From NCBI RefSeq assembly GCF_041080675.1, contig NZ_CP163520.1, positions 1,426,001 through 1,490,000 on the forward strand: a stretch of DNA of 64,000 nt. Direction: 5' to 3'. Positions 17,480 through 27,602 of the stretch are shown piece by piece. The position numbers were made by a program, and so were the translations under genes. How positions within the stretch are numbered: the stretch's first letter is position 1; the number at the start of each line of letters is the position of its first letter. The DNA is from Streptomyces sp. cg36. Lineage in GTDB: Bacteria > Actinomycetota > Actinomycetes > Streptomycetales > Streptomycetaceae. Below the pieces are notes generated by a model that was given only the letters and a program-made list of their open reading frames with translations, had not been told where the DNA came from and made no database searches.

Positions 17480-19387
17480 TCAGGCTTCGCCGTACAGCCG
17501 CGCCACCTCGTCCGCGTACGCGGCGGCCACCGCCTGCCGTTTGATCTTCAGGGACGGGGTGAGCAGTCCGTTCGCCTCGGTGAACTCCCCCGCCACCAGC
17601 CGGAACCGGCGGATCGACTCGGCGCGCGAGACGGCCCGGTTGGCGTGGTCGACGGCCCGCTGGACGTACGCGAGGAGATCCGGGTCGGCCACCAGCTCCT
17701 CGACCGGGGTGTCCTTCGCCCGGCCGCGCACGCCCAGCCAGTGCGCCAGCGCCTCGGGGTCCAGGGTGATCAGCGCGGCGACGTAGGAGCGGTTGTCGCC
17801 GACGACCAGGCACTGGCCGACGGGCGGGCGGCTGCGCAGCCGGTCCTCCAGCAGGCTCGGGGAGACGTTCTTGCCGCCGGAGGTCACCAGGATGTCCTTC
17901 TTGCGGCCGGTGATGGCGAGATAGCCGTCGTCGTCGAAGCCGCCGAGGTCACCGGTGGCCAACCAGCCGTCGCTGGCGGGCTGTTGGGGCGGCTTCGGGT
18001 CATTCCAGTAGCCGCGGAAGACGATCGGCCCCTTGACGAGGACCTCGCCGTCGTCGGCCGTGCGCACGGCTGTGCCGGGCACCGGCAGGCCCACCGTGCC
18101 GGGGCGCGGGGCGAGCGGCGGGGTGAGGACGGCGGCGGCGGTGGTCTCGGTGAGCCCGTAGCCCTCGTACACGACGATGCCGGCGGCGTGGAAGAACAGG
18201 TTCAGCTCGCGGTCCAGGGGCGAGCCGCCGCTGAGCGCGTACCGGACCCGGCCGCCGAGCTCCTTGCGGACGCGGCGGTAGACCAGCAGGTCGTACAGGG
18301 CGTGCGCGAGCCGCAGCCCGGGGCCGGGACCCGGTCCGGTGCCCCGGGCCCGGGCCAGGGCGGCCTCGGCGTAGCGCACCGCCGTGCGGTCGGCGCGGTC
18401 GAAGGAGGCGGCGCGGCCGATGCGTTCGGCGGTGGCCCGGCCGGTGTCGTGGATCTTCTCGAAGAGGTACGGGACGCCGACGAGGAAGGTCGGCCGGAAC
18501 CGCCGCAGTTCCGGGCGCAGTTCATCGGGCTTGATGCTGGGCCAGTGGCCGAGCTCGATCCGGGCGAGCAGACAGGAGACCTGGAGGACGCGGCCGAGGA
18601 CGTGGGCGAGCGGCAGGAACAGCAGGGTCGAGGCGGTCCGGCCGGTCAGGGCCTTGAAGACGGGGTGCAGCAGCTCGACCGTGTTGGCGGCCTCGGCGTG
18701 CAGGTTGCCGTGGGTGAGGACGCAGCCCTTGGGCATGCCGGTGGTGCCGGAGGTGTAGCAGAGGGTGGCGATCGAGTCGGGGCCGAGCGCGGCCCGCCGC
18801 CCGGCGGGCACCTCGTCGGGCACGTCCCGGCCGAGGCGGGTGAGCAGGTCGAGGGCGCCGTCGTCCAGGACCCACACCTGGCGGTCCTCGGCGGCCTTCC
18901 CGGCGGTCGTCACGTTCTGCGGGGTCTCGGCGATCAGCACGCGGGCGCCGGAGTCCGCGAGGATCCAGGCGATCTGCTCGGCCGACGCGGTGGGGTAGAC
19001 GGGGACGGTGACGCCGCCCGCCGCCCAGATGGCGAAGTCGAGGACGGTCCACTCGTAGCGGGTCCGCGACATCAGGGCGACCCGGTCGCCGGGTTCGAGC
19101 CCGGCGGCGGTCAACCCCTTGGCCACGTCGGTGACTTCACGGGCGAAGGCGGCGGCGGTGACGGGCAGCCACCGCCCGTCGGTCTTGCGCCGCAGGACCA
19201 CCGCGTCGGGCGCCTCGGCGGCGTTGACGAACGGGATGTCGGCGACCGCGGCCCCGCCGTCGGACGCGGCCAGCGGCGCGACGCGCACCTCGCGGACCGC
19301 CCCGCCCTCGCGCACCAGCTCCACCGGGGCCCGCCCGGCGAGCCCGTCCCACGGCCCGGCCGCCTTCGGATCCTTCCGTACACCCAT
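17480..19387 (-). CDS. Long-chain fatty-acid--CoA ligase (FadD-like, AMP-forming)
   Basis: 635 aa, typical length for FAA/FadD15-type ligases. ANL motifs in order are YTSGTTGMPKGCVLTHGN (phosphate loop), YEGYGLTETTAA (A5), GWLATGDLGGFDDDGYLAIT (A7), GRKKDILVTSGGKNVSP (hinge) and PSLKIKR with the C-terminal catalytic Lys. It activates fatty acids to acyl-CoA via acyl-adenylates. Being next to the mce importer and its regulator suggests it activates imported lipid. ATG 19387 has AGGAG upstream. The upstream region contains repeated AACTTACCG elements. Confidence 0.92.
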   Translation of the reverse strand: MGVRKDPKAAGPWDGLAGRAPVELVREGGAVREVRVAPLAASDGGAAVADIPFVNAAEAPDAVVLRRKTDGRWLPVTAAAFAREVTDVAKGLTAAGLEPGDRVALMSRTRYEWTVLDFAIWAAGGVTVPVYPTASAEQIAWILADSGARVLIAETPQNVTTAGKAAEDRQVWVLDDGALDLLTRLGRDVPDEVPAGRRAALGPDSIATLCYTSGTTGMPKGCVLTHGNLHAEAANTVELLHPVFKALTGRTASTLLFLPLAHVLGRVLQVSCLLARIELGHWPSIKPDELRPELRRFRPTFLVGVPYLFEKIHDTGRATAERIGRAASFDRADRTAVRYAEAALARARGTGPGPGPGLRLAHALYDLLVYRRVRKELGGRVRYALSGGSPLDRELNLFFHAAGIVVYEGYGLTETTAAAVLTPPLAPRPGTVGLPVPGTAVRTADDGEVLVKGPIVFRGYWNDPKPPQQPASDGWLATGDLGGFDDDGYLAITGRKKDILVTSGGKNVSPSLLEDRLRSRPPVGQCLVVGDNRSYVAALITLDPEALAHWLGVRGRAKDTPVEELVADPDLLAYVQRAVDHANRAVSRAESIRRFRLVAGEFTEANGLLTPSLKIKRQAVAAAYADEVARLYGEA

Positions 19388-19429
19388 GCGTGAGCTCCTC
19401 TTCGCGACTCGGGGCGGAGTGGTGCGGGG

Positions 19430-19454
19430 AACTTACCGAGGAGTTAACTTACCG
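19430..19454. promoter_or_regulatory. Direct repeat AACTTACCG upstream of the acyl-CoA ligase
   Basis: AACTTACCG occurs at 19430-19438 and again at 19446-19454, 16 bases apart. The second runs into CCGGTTAC, giving a partial palindrome (TTACCG/CGGTTA). It sits 43-67 bases upstream of ATG 19387, a suitable operator position. The binder is unknown. Confidence 0.4.
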
Positions 19455-19636
19455 CCGGTTACAGCAAAAGTCCGCCGGAATCCCCGAGCCCGCCGAAGCC
19501 CGCCGCCGTCCGCCCCGCCTCATACGACCTGCCGTCACCGCACGGCGATCCTGGGAGGTTTCGACCAGGGCGCACGGATCGCCCACGCCCTTACAGTGCC
19601 CAGGGCCAACGGAACACGAGCGTCGGGAGGAACCAG

Positions 19637-20662
19637 GTGGGGCGGTCGCGCATCGCGCGCTGGGGCCGGTTCGGGGTGCACGTGCTGCGCGGACAGGCAC
19701 AGGTCGACTTCGTACCGAGTGCGCTGACCGGCGCCGTCTTCTCCGTGGGCCTCTTCGTGGCGGGCTGGCGGTACGGGCTGTACGGACTGCTGGGGACCGC
19801 CGTCGGAACGGGCACCGCCCGGCTGCTCGGCGTGGAGCGCGGACGGGTCGCGGCCGGGCTCGAAGGGTTCAACGCCTGTCTGGTCGCGGTCGGCTTCGCG
19901 GTCTGCCTGGGCGCCGGGCACCTCTCGACGGCGCTGCTCGCGGCCGGCGGCTGCGCGGTGGTCACGGTGGTCGGCGCCGCCGCCGCCACGGTGCTGGGGA
20001 CCTGGCGGCTGCCCGCCCTGACCCTGCCGTTCTGCCTCACCGCCAGCGCCATGACGATCGCGGCGCCGGGCTTCCGCGCGGTGTGGCACCACGGCGAGGG
20101 GCCCGCCGAACTGGCGCGCGCCGCCGAGGGCCCGGTCGAGCTCGGCCTGTCCGACGTGGTCCACGGCTTCTTCGCCAATGTCGCCCAGATCTTCCTGATG
20201 CCGCAGTGGCACGTGGGGCTGATCTTCCTCGCCGGCATCTTCGCGGCCGACCGGCTGGCGGGGGCGATGGCCTGCGCGGGAAGCGCCGTGGGGATCCTCA
20301 CCGCCTGGGCGCTCGGCGCCCCGGCCGAGCACATCGCCGACGGCACGATGGGCTACAACGCGGTGCTCGTCGCCATCGCCCTGTGCGGGGCGCTGCTGAG
20401 CGCCGACCGCTGGAGCCTGGGCTTCGCGGTGGTGGGCGCGGCGGCGGCCACCGTCCTCGGTCCCGCGCTGAGCGCGGTGTTCGCCCCGGCCGGGGGCCAC
20501 CCGTTCACCTGGCCCTTCGTCCTGACCACCCTGGTCTTCCTGGCCGCCGTACCGGCGCTGCCGCGGCTGCGGCGCCTCGGCGGGCGACCGGCCGCCGAGG
20601 CGCCCGCCGAACCCGCCGCCGTCCGGGCGGCGACGCCGGACCCGGGGCCGCACGCCGTCTGA
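19637..20662 (+). CDS. Urea transporter (UT family)
   Basis: 341 aa with about ten membrane segments. The two pseudo-symmetric halves show the UT signatures: GLEGFNACLVAVGFAV and TMGYNAVLVAIALCGA, plus NVAQIFLMPQWHVGLIFLAG, which corresponds to the conserved channel-lining segment of urea transporters. These proteins form trimeric channels for passive urea movement. GTG 19637 follows GGGAGGAACCAG. No urease genes are in this window, so its partner enzymes lie elsewhere. Confidence 0.85.
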   Translation: MGRSRIARWGRFGVHVLRGQAQVDFVPSALTGAVFSVGLFVAGWRYGLYGLLGTAVGTGTARLLGVERGRVAAGLEGFNACLVAVGFAVCLGAGHLSTALLAAGGCAVVTVVGAAAATVLGTWRLPALTLPFCLTASAMTIAAPGFRAVWHHGEGPAELARAAEGPVELGLSDVVHGFFANVAQIFLMPQWHVGLIFLAGIFAADRLAGAMACAGSAVGILTAWALGAPAEHIADGTMGYNAVLVAIALCGALLSADRWSLGFAVVGAAAATVLGPALSAVFAPAGGHPFTWPFVLTTLVFLAAVPALPRLRRLGGRPAAEAPAEPAAVRAATPDPGPHAV

Positions 20663-20734
20663 CCGGTGGGCGCACGGTCACCCGCCCGGCCTACACGGCA
20701 TGCGCCCCACCTGCGCCGGTGTGAGGGTGCCAGT

Positions 20735-22825
20735 GTGACCACAGCCAGCGACACCGCGCCCCCGGCGCCGCCCGCGGCAGCCGCCGCGCCACCGGTGCTG
20801 GACGTCCGCCAGCGGAACATCGTCTTCGGCACGATCATGCTCGGGATGCTGCTCGCCGCGCTCGACCAGACCATCGTCGGCACCGCCCTGCCCACCATCG
20901 TCTCGGACCTGGGCGGCGCCGCCCACATGTCCTGGGTGGTCACCTCGTACCTGCTGGCGGAGACCGTCGCCACCGCGCTGGTCGGCAAGTTCGGCGACCT
21001 GTTCGGCCGCAAGCTGGTCTTCCAGGTGTCCGCCGTCGTCTTCATCACCGGCTCGTTCCTGTGCGGCCTGGCGACCAACATGTCGCTGCTGATCGCCTGG
21101 CGCGCGGTGCAGGGCATCGGCGCGGGCGGCCTCATGGTCACCGCGATGGCGCTGATCGCCGATGTGATCCCGCTGCGCGAGCGCGGCAAGTACCAGGGCG
21201 CCATCGGCGCGGTGTTCGGTGTCGCCACCGTCATCGGGCCGCTGCTGGGCGGGGTGTTCACGGACCACCTCAGCTGGCGGTGGGCGTTCTACGTCAACGT
21301 CCCCATCGCGATCCTGGTGGTCATCGCCGCCGCCCGCACCATCCCCTCCGTCCGCTCGGCCGCCAAGCCCGTCATCGACTACCTCGGCATCGGCCTGGTC
21401 GCGGCGGGCGCGAGCGCCCTGATCCTGGCGACCAGCCTGGGGGGCAACGAGTTCGGCTGGTCCTCGCCGACGATCGTGGCGCTCTTCGCCGGCGGTGTGG
21501 CGGCCCTCGCCCTGTTCTGCTGGGCCGAGACCCGGGCCGCCGAACCCATGCTGCCGATGCGGCTGTTCCGCAACCCCGTCTTCACCGTCTGCTCGGTGCT
21601 CAGCTTCATCGTCGGCTTCGCGATGCTGGGCGCGATGACGTTCCTGCCGACCTACCTACAGTACGTGGACGGCGACTCGGCGACGGTCTCCGGCGTGCGC
21701 ACCCTGCCGATGGTCATCGGACTGCTCATCGCCTCCGTCTTCAGCGGCAACGTGGTCAGCAAGACCGGCCAGTACCGGCTCTTCCCGATCGCCGGGTCGC
21801 TGGTGATGGGCGTGGGGCTGTTCCTGCTCTCACGGATGGGTCCGGGCAGCGGCGCCTGGCTGGAGTCGCTGTACATGTTCGTGCTCGGCCTCGGCATCGG
21901 CCTGTCGATGCAGGTCCTGACGATCGCGGTGCAGAACACCGTCGACTACGCGGACCTGGGCACGGCCACCTCCGGCGTGACCTTCTTCCGTACGCTGGGC
22001 AGCTCCTTCGGCACGGCCGTCTTCGGCACCATCTACGCCAACACCCTCAAGCCGCACCTCGCCGACGGGGTGGCCGCCGCCGCGAAGGCGAGCGGCGCGG
22101 ACCCGGCGGCCCTCGGCCGGGCCGCCCAGTCCCCCGAGGGCCTCAAGTCGCTGCCGCGCGCGGCGGCCGGGCCGATCGTCCAGGCATACGCGGACTCGCT
22201 GCACACCGTGTTCCTGTGGACCGTGCCGGTGGCCGCCGTCGGGTTCGTCGTCGCGCTCTTCCTCAAGCAGGTGGAGCTGCGCGACACCGCCCGCTCCTCC
22301 TCCACCGACATGGGAGAGGGCTTCGCCTCCCCCTCCGCGGGCGACTCGCAGAAGCTCCTGGAGGTGGCCGTCGGCCGGATCGTGCGCGGCGCGGGCATGG
22401 ACACCGCGCGCCGGATCGTGGCCGACTCGGACACCCGCCTCGATGTGGCGGGCGCCTGGGCGGTGATGCAGGTGGAGCTGTTCACCAGGATGGCCGGCCA
22501 CGCCAGCCTCGGCCTGGTCGCGGCCCGCCGCCACGTGCCGCCGGAGGTGCTGGTGCCGGTCTTCGACCGGATGGTGGACGAGGGCTTCCTGAGCCGCGAG
22601 GCCACCTACTTCACGCTGACGGGAGCCGGGCGCCGCGAGGTGGACGCGATCACCGCGTCCTGGTCCCACTGGCTCAACGAGCAGCTGGAGAAGGACCGGG
22701 GGCGCCCGCGCAGCCCGGAGCTGCGGGCCGCCGCCGACACCATCGCCAAGCGGCTGGTCGTCGAGGACCTGGCGAACGGGCTGCCCCCGGCGGGCCGGGA
22801 ACGGGCGGGCGCGACCGTCTCGTGA
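20735..22825 (+). CDS. DHA2-type MFS drug transporter with C-terminal winged-helix extension
   Basis: 696 aa from GTG 20735 (GAGGGTG upstream). Fourteen membrane segments are expected; DHA2 motifs are [19 protein letters not shown] and [13 protein letters not shown], with [11 protein letters not shown] between. After the last helix (about residue 525) there are about 160 further residues. These include [20 protein letters not shown] and [20 protein letters not shown] followed by [10 protein letters not shown], which read like a winged-helix domain with a beta wing. The membrane part is a proton-driven exporter of the EmrB/QacA group. The extension may sense ligand or modulate transport. It begins 72 bases after the urea transporter. 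Confidence 0.88.
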   Translation: MTTASDTAPPAPPAAAAAPPVLDVRQRNIVFGTIMLGMLLAALDQTIVGTALPTIVSDLGGAAHMSWVVTSYLLAETVATALVGKFGDLFGRKLVFQVSAVVFITGSFLCGLATNMSLLIAWRAVQGIGAGGLMVTAMALIADVIPLRERGKYQGAIGAVFGVATVIGPLLGGVFTDHLSWRWAFYVNVPIAILVVIAAARTIPSVRSAAKPVIDYLGIGLVAAGASALILATSLGGNEFGWSSPTIVALFAGGVAALALFCWAETRAAEPMLPMRLFRNPVFTVCSVLSFIVGFAMLGAMTFLPTYLQYVDGDSATVSGVRTLPMVIGLLIASVFSGNVVSKTGQYRLFPIAGSLVMGVGLFLLSRMGPGSGAWLESLYMFVLGLGIGLSMQVLTIAVQNTVDYADLGTATSGVTFFRTLGSSFGTAVFGTIYANTLKPHLADGVAAAAKASGADPAALGRAAQSPEGLKSLPRAAAGPIVQAYADSLHTVFLWTVPVAAVGFVVALFLKQVELRDTARSSSTDMGEGFASPSAGDSQKLLEVAVGRIVRGAGMDTARRIVADSDTRLDVAGAWAVMQVELFTRMAGHASLGLVAARRHVPPEVLVPVFDRMVDEGFLSREATYFTLTGAGRREVDAITASWSHWLNEQLEKDRGRPRSPELRAAADTIAKRLVVEDLANGLPPAGRERAGATVS

Positions 22826-22829
22826 CCGG

Positions 22830-22865
22830 CGGCCGGACGACGGTCGGCAAACCGTCGTCCGGCCG
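22830..22865. terminator. Strong hairpin downstream of the MFS gene
   Basis: A 15-bp perfect stem (22830-22844 with 22851-22865, arms starting CGGCCGGACGACGGT) and a 6-nt loop, starting 5 bases after the MFS stop. There is no U-tract, which is usual for Streptomyces. It lies between convergent genes and can act on both strands. Confidence 0.7.
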
Positions 22866-22935
22866 ACCGGAGTCCGGCCGACCGGTGTCGGGCCGACCGA
22901 TGTCGGGCCGACCGGCCTCGGACCAACCGGATGCG
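22861..22935. repeat. 15-bp tandem repeat, five units
   Basis: Units start at 22861, 22876, 22891, 22906 and 22921 with consensus GGCCGACCGGTGTCG; the fifth is degenerate (GACCAACCGGATGCG). It lies between the MFS stop and the multicopper oxidase stop. Because 15 is a multiple of three, all frames stay open, but I see no gene using it. Confidence 0.8.
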
Positions 22936-22956
22936 CACCGGCCGCGCCCGGGGCGT

Positions 22957-24870
22957 TCAGCCCTGGTGCTCCCCGTGGCCGTCGTGCTCCCCGTGCCCGT
23001 CGTGCCCGTCGTGGCCGCCGTGCCCGGCCATGTGGTCGAACTTGAGCGCCTCGGGCGGGGCCACCACGAACGGGCGCATCATGCCCATGTCCTCGTGCTC
23101 CAGCAGATGGCAGTGGTACATGAACCGCCCGTACGCCCCGTCGAACCGGCCCATCACCCGCAGCAGTTGCCCGGCCGGGACGCGGAACACGTCCTTGTAG
23201 CCCTGCTCGTTGGGCGCGGTCGGGACCGGCCGCGTCGGGTCGAACGCCACCGGGACGCGGGTGCCGCCGAGCTTCTGGTCGAAGCCGTCCACGGTGTACG
23301 CGTCCCGGCCCATCACCTGGAAGTCGGCGAGGTGGATGTGCATCGGGTGGGTGGGGCCGCCGAGGTTGAGGAAGCTCCACTGCTCGAAGTCGCCCTCGGC
23401 GACGGTGAATCCGAGGCCGTCGTTGAAGGTGCGGGCGGTCCGCCGGTAGGTCTTGACCGCGCCGTCGGCGCCCCGCAGCTGGATCACCCCGTCGGCCGGG
23501 GGCCCGGTCTGCCCGTCGGTGACCTCGGCCATCTCCCAGATCTCCGGATGGCCGCCGCCCCCGACGGTGCCGGGCGGAGTGAGCACGACCAGCCGGTGGC
23601 CGTGGTGCACCTGCCCGTGCTCGTACCGCCGGAAGGAGCCGGACAGCACCTGCGGCAGGACGAACGCGTCGGGCTCGGCGCACTCGCCCACCCGGAACTC
23701 CATGACGTGGGGATAGCGCACGTTGTTCTCCGGGTCCGCCACCCCGGCGGGCCGGGCGGCGCCCTTGTTGACCAGGCGCAGGCTGCGCCCCTCCAGACCG
23801 CGCAGGTCGAGGAGCAGGTCCAGGCGCTCGGCCGGGGCGACGGTCAGCGTGGGCAGCGCCGCGTCGAAGTCGATGCCGACCGGGCGGGGCAGCAGTCCGC
23901 CGTCGCTGCCGATCTGGTGCAGCACGCCCGGTACCGGGCCGCCGTCCTCGTCGATGAGCACCAGGTCGTAGATGCGCGCGTTGGAGGCGTTGACCAGCCG
24001 GAACCGGTACCAGCCGGCCTCGGCGTCCAGATGGGGCCAGATCGCGCCGTTGACGGTGGTGAACGGGCCGGTGAAGGGCGCCGACACCGGGTGGCCCGTC
24101 TCGGCGTTCTTGGGGTCGACCACGACGGTCTTGTGCAGCAGCCGCCCGTTGAGGCGGCCGTCCTCGTCGGTGTCGAGGTTGCGGTCGGCGAGGATCAGCG
24201 GCAGCTCGCGGTCCCCGCCGGGCAGCCGCAGCGCGTCCTCCTCGTCGTCGCGCACCAGATAGGTGCCGACCAGCCCGGCGTACACGTTGAACCGGGTGAT
24301 GTTCATGGCGTGGTCGTGGTACCACCACTGCACGGCCTGGTGGTCGTTGGGGTATTCGGAGAGCTGGGCGTCGCCCTCGCCCACCGCGTTGTCGGCCCAG
24401 CCGTCGTTGCCGCCGCCGGTCTGCGCGCCGTGCAGGTGGGTCACCGTCCAGGCGGGCAGCGCGGCCACGTCCGGGTTGGCCCCGGCGCCCCCGCGGCCGG
24501 GTTCGGTGGTGGCGGGCGGGGTGCCCTGCGGGCGCAGCGGCACCTCGACGGAGGTGACGGGGTACTCACTGCCGCGCGGCACCCGGTTGGTCCAGGCGAT
24601 CCGGATGCGGTCGCCGCGCCGGACCTCGATGGTGGGGCCGGGCACGGTGCCGTCGTAGCCCCACATCAGGGTGGGCGGCAGTTGGCTGTGCAGGCGCACC
24701 CAGGCCGGGCGCACCGCGATCTCGGTCTCCCGCCGCACATCGGCGGCGGCGGGCCTGAGCACCGCGGGGACGGGCAACGGGTCGGCGTACGGGACGAGTT
24801 CGTCCCCCGCCACCGCGCCCGCGGGGCCGGCGTCGTCCTGGGTGATCTCGTCCGTTACGAAGTCAGACAT
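22957..24870 (-). CDS. Multicopper oxidase, phenoxazinone synthase-like
   Basis: 637 aa from ATG 24870, close to the length of Streptomyces phenoxazinone synthase. The copper-binding motifs are all present: [26 protein letters not shown] and [14 protein letters not shown]. The last has the Cys and axial Met of the type 1 site. Three cupredoxin domains are implied. No signal peptide is visible, so it is likely cytoplasmic, as for PhsA/CotA-type laccases. The family oxidises o-aminophenols and other phenolics using oxygen. A His/Gly/Asp-rich tail (about the last 25 residues, [13 protein letters not shown]) may bind metal. The long upstream extension of the frame overlaps the next gene and is a shadow. 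Confidence 0.9.
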   Translation of the reverse strand: MSDFVTDEITQDDAGPAGAVAGDELVPYADPLPVPAVLRPAAADVRRETEIAVRPAWVRLHSQLPPTLMWGYDGTVPGPTIEVRRGDRIRIAWTNRVPRGSEYPVTSVEVPLRPQGTPPATTEPGRGGAGANPDVAALPAWTVTHLHGAQTGGGNDGWADNAVGEGDAQLSEYPNDHQAVQWWYHDHAMNITRFNVYAGLVGTYLVRDDEEDALRLPGGDRELPLILADRNLDTDEDGRLNGRLLHKTVVVDPKNAETGHPVSAPFTGPFTTVNGAIWPHLDAEAGWYRFRLVNASNARIYDLVLIDEDGGPVPGVLHQIGSDGGLLPRPVGIDFDAALPTLTVAPAERLDLLLDLRGLEGRSLRLVNKGAARPAGVADPENNVRYPHVMEFRVGECAEPDAFVLPQVLSGSFRRYEHGQVHHGHRLVVLTPPGTVGGGGHPEIWEMAEVTDGQTGPPADGVIQLRGADGAVKTYRRTARTFNDGLGFTVAEGDFEQWSFLNLGGPTHPMHIHLADFQVMGRDAYTVDGFDQKLGGTRVPVAFDPTRPVPTAPNEQGYKDVFRVPAGQLLRVMGRFDGAYGRFMYHCHLLEHEDMGMMRPFVVAPPEALKFDHMAGHGGHDGHDGHGEHDGHGEHQG

Positions 24871-24941
24871 GCGATTTCCCCCTGATCCCGGTCCAAACGG
24901 ACCGCTTTCACAGGAAAGGACGCCAGGAGCCGCGTCCCGGT

Positions 24942-25370
24942 TCAGTCCGTGAACACCGCGTCCACGTACACCCAGGCCCCCTCGTGCCGCGCGAAACGGC
25001 TCTGCTCGTGCAGGGAGTCCTCGGTGCCGCCGTGGGTGTAGTGGGCGCGGAAGGTGACCGTGCCGGTCGTGTGGAAGGCGCTGCCGTCGGCGGTGTCGAG
25101 TATCTCCAGCCGGGTCCAGCGGGTGGCGGGGTCCAGGCCGAGGTGGCCGGGCCGGTGGTCGGGGTGCCAGGTGCGCAGCAGATACGGCTCGTCGCCGACC
25201 GCGAACGCGCTGAAGCGGGAGCGCATCAGCGCCTCGGCGGTGGGTGCGGCGGCCCGGCCCGAGTGGTAGCGCCCGCAGCACTCGGCGTAGGACGCGGGCA
25301 GCCCACAGGGGCAGTCCGCGGGAGTGGTGGGGCGGGCGGGGCGGGAGGTGCGTCGAGCCATGTCCCCCAT
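24942..25370 (-). CDS. YchJ-family (UPF0225) SEC-C-like protein
   Basis: 142 aa. The N-terminus has a SEC-C-like cysteine cluster ([17 protein letters not shown]), then [20 protein letters not shown] with the fold seen in YchJ proteins (NTF2-like), ending [10 protein letters not shown]. Function of YchJ is unknown; metal binding by the cysteines is expected. Start is ATG 25370 or ATG 25361; both have G-rich sequence upstream and I cannot decide. Confidence 0.88.
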   Translation of the reverse strand: MGDMARRTSRPARPTTPADCPCGLPASYAECCGRYHSGRAAAPTAEALMRSRFSAFAVGDEPYLLRTWHPDHRPGHLGLDPATRWTRLEILDTADGSAFHTTGTVTFRAHYTHGGTEDSLHEQSRFARHEGAWVYVDAVFTD

Positions 25371-25484
25371 CTGACCACACGCCCCGATCCGGCGCGCAGC
25401 GGCCCGGCGCGGCCGTCACCCGGACCCCGCCCGTGTCTTCCTCCCGCGCGGCCACGACCGTATGCTCCTGCGCCGACGTGACCG

Positions 25485-25497
25485 TTACCACCGGTAA
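25485..25497. promoter_or_regulatory. Palindrome TTACC-ACC-GGTAA before the FAD oxidoreductase
   Basis: TTACC and GGTAA form inverted arms with a 3-base spacer, 11 bases before ATG 25509, next to the GGGGG ribosome site. It resembles the elements at 15462 (GTTAC/GTAAC) and 19446 (TTACCG/CGGTTA). A repressor site is plausible. Confidence 0.35.
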
Positions 25498-25508
25498 TAG
25501 GGGGCTCC

Positions 25509-27293
25509 ATGGAGCGTACGGGCAGCACGAGACGCACGTTCGTCGCCGGAACGGCGGTGGCCGGGGCGGCGACCGCGCTCGGGCTCGAAGCGGCACCACT
25601 GGCCGCGGCGGCGACCGCCGCCCCGGCCGCGGCCGGGGCGGGACAGTCGGTCGCGGTGTTCGGCGGCGGGGTCGCGGGCCTGACCGCCGCGCACGAGCTG
25701 GCCGAACGCGGCTTCCGCGTCACGCTCTACGAGCGCCGGGCGCTCGGCGGCAAGGCGCGCAGCATGGACGTGCCGGACAGCGCCCGGGGCGGACGCGGCC
25801 CGCTCCCGGCCGAGCACGGCTTCCGGTTCATCCCCGGCATCTACCACAACCTGCCGGACACCCTGCGGCGCATCCCCTTCCCGGGCAACGCCAACGGCGT
25901 CTGGGACAACCTGGTGGCGCCCAAGGAGATGATGTTCGCCCGGACCGGCTACGAGGACCTGCGCCTGCCGCTGCCGCTCTCCGGCACCCCGCAGCCGCTC
26001 ACCCTGGACGCGCTGCGGCGCGCCCTGACCGGGCTGCTCGGCACCTTCCAGCGGCTGCCCGCCCGCGAGGCCCTCTACTTCGCGGACCGCTTCGTCACCT
26101 TCCTGACCAGCTGCGACGAGCGCCGCGACGAGCAGTGGGAGGCCACGCCCTGGTGGACCTTCACCCGGGCCGGGCAGATGTCGTACGAGTACCAGCGCAT
26201 CCTCGCCGTCGGCGTCACCCGCAACATCGTGGCGACCAAGGCGGAGGAGGCCAGCACCCGCACGGTGGGCTCGCTCCTGGAGGCGTTCGTCTTCAACGCG
26301 CTGGGCCGGGGCGCCGACGGCCCCCTCGACCGCATCCTCAACGCCCCCACCAACGAGGCGTGGATCGACCCCTGGGTGGCGCGGCTGCGCGCCCTCGGCG
26401 TGGAGTTCCGCGTCGGCCCGGCGCTGCGGGAGTTCACGTACGCGGGCGGGAAGGTGACCGGGGCGGTGGTCGAGGACCCGGCCGGGGTGCGCACCACGGC
26501 CGTCGCCGACCACTACGTCTGCGCGCTCCCGGTCGAGCACGCGCGGCCCACCTGGAGCGCGGCCATGCGCGCCGCCGACCCGCAGCTGGCCCGCTGCGAC
26601 CGGCTGCGGACGGACTGGATGACGGGCATCCAGTTCTATCTGACCGAGCGGCCCGACGGTGTGCACGGCCACTTCGACTGCATCGACTCGCCCTGGTCGC
26701 TCACCGCCATCGCCCAGGCCGAGCACTGGCCGCACCACGACTTCCGGGCCGACTTCGGCGACGGCACGGTGGCCGACTGCCTCTCGGTGGACATCTCCGA
26801 GTGGGACAAGCCCGGGATGCTGTACGGGAAGACGGCCAAGCAGTGCACCCGCGAGGAGGTCGCGCGCGAGGTGTGGGCGCAGCTGAAGGCAGCCGTCAAC
26901 GACACCGGCAAGCAGGTGCTCAGCGACGGCGGACTGCACTCGTGGTTCCTGGACCCGGGCGTCTTGGGCATCGGCACCCCGGACCCGAGGAACGAGGACG
27001 AACTGCTCATCCACCCGGTGGGCACCTTCCACAACCGCCCCTCGGCGGCCACCCGGATCCCCAACTTCTATCTGGCCGGGGACTACGTGGCGGTCCCGAT
27101 CGACCTGGCGACGATGGAGGGCGCCAACACCTCGGGCCGGCTGGCCGCCAACGCCCTGCTGGAGCGGACCGGTTCGCCCGCCCCGCGCTGCTCGGTGACC
27201 CCGCTCTACAGCGCCCCGGAGCTGGATCTGCTCAAGCGCGACGACCGCTTCCGCCACCGTCTGGGGCTGCCCAACGTGTTCGACGTGGGCTGA
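25509..27293 (+). CDS. Tat-exported FAD-dependent oxidoreductase (amine oxidase/phytoene desaturase-like)
   Basis: 594 aa. The twin-arginine signal is [20 protein letters not shown]. The FAD-binding Rossmann motif is [20 protein letters not shown], followed by [15 protein letters not shown], as in hydroxysqualene dehydroxylase and carotenoid desaturase-type flavoproteins. The C-terminal FAD contact is [20 protein letters not shown]. The substrate cannot be read from sequence. A Tat signal on this family implies folding with FAD before export. It is divergent from the YchJ gene and followed by nested hairpins. Confidence 0.82.
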   Translation: MERTGSTRRTFVAGTAVAGAATALGLEAAPLAAAATAAPAAAGAGQSVAVFGGGVAGLTAAHELAERGFRVTLYERRALGGKARSMDVPDSARGGRGPLPAEHGFRFIPGIYHNLPDTLRRIPFPGNANGVWDNLVAPKEMMFARTGYEDLRLPLPLSGTPQPLTLDALRRALTGLLGTFQRLPAREALYFADRFVTFLTSCDERRDEQWEATPWWTFTRAGQMSYEYQRILAVGVTRNIVATKAEEASTRTVGSLLEAFVFNALGRGADGPLDRILNAPTNEAWIDPWVARLRALGVEFRVGPALREFTYAGGKVTGAVVEDPAGVRTTAVADHYVCALPVEHARPTWSAAMRAADPQLARCDRLRTDWMTGIQFYLTERPDGVHGHFDCIDSPWSLTAIAQAEHWPHHDFRADFGDGTVADCLSVDISEWDKPGMLYGKTAKQCTREEVAREVWAQLKAAVNDTGKQVLSDGGLHSWFLDPGVLGIGTPDPRNEDELLIHPVGTFHNRPSAATRIPNFYLAGDYVAVPIDLATMEGANTSGRLAANALLERTGSPAPRCSVTPLYSAPELDLLKRDDRFRHRLGLPNVFDVG

Positions 27294-27355
27294 GGGCCGG
27301 GGCCCCGCACGACTCGGCCGCCGCCCCGGCCCCGAGGGGGCTGCGGGCGGCGGCC
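27294..27355. terminator. Two overlapping hairpins between convergent genes
   Basis: A 10-bp stem (27294-27303 with 27323-27332) and an 11-bp stem (27316-27326 with 27345-27355) share bases and so are mutually exclusive. The first would serve the plus-strand FAD gene and the second the minus-strand DUF397 gene. Confidence 0.65.
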
Positions 27356-27365
27356 GTCCGGTGGA

Positions 27366-27602
27366 TCACGTCAGCAGGAAGTCGGCCTGGCCCGACTTGG
27401 CGCCGCGGATGAACGCGGCGATCTCGTTGCTGGTGTAGATCAGAGCGGGGCCCTCCGGGTCGGCCGACTGCCGCATCGCGATCCGGCCGTCGGCCAGCTT
27501 CATCGCCTCGACGCAGTTGCCGCCGTTGCCGCCGCTCCACGGCTTGTGCCAGCCCTCGGTCCCGAGCTCACGGGCTGGCATTCCGTTGTATATGTGATCC
27601 AT
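27366..27602 (-). CDS. DUF397 domain protein
   Basis: 78 aa with the DUF397 pattern: WHKPWSGGNGGNCVEAMKL, then GRIAMRQSADPEGPALIYTS and the terminal EIAAFIRGAKSGQADFLL. Start ATG 27602 immediately follows the TGA of the XRE gene, with GGAGCTGTGA as ribosome site, so the two are coupled. These small proteins partner Scr1-type XRE regulators in Streptomyces and affect development and antibiotic production in studied cases (for example WhiJ-like systems). Confidence 0.92.
   Translation of the reverse strand: MDHIYNGMPARELGTEGWHKPWSGGNGGNCVEAMKLADGRIAMRQSADPEGPALIYTSNEIAAFIRGAKSGQADFLLT

Noticed and set aside
22861..22935. CRISPR-like or coding repeat
   Set aside because: Units are directly adjacent without spacers and lie between two stop codons, so this is a simple tandem repeat.
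21061..24885. A 1,274-aa plus-strand ORF
   Set aside because: It runs out of frame through the MFS gene and antisense to the multicopper oxidase; the repeats at 22861 keep the frame open. No domain is recognisable.
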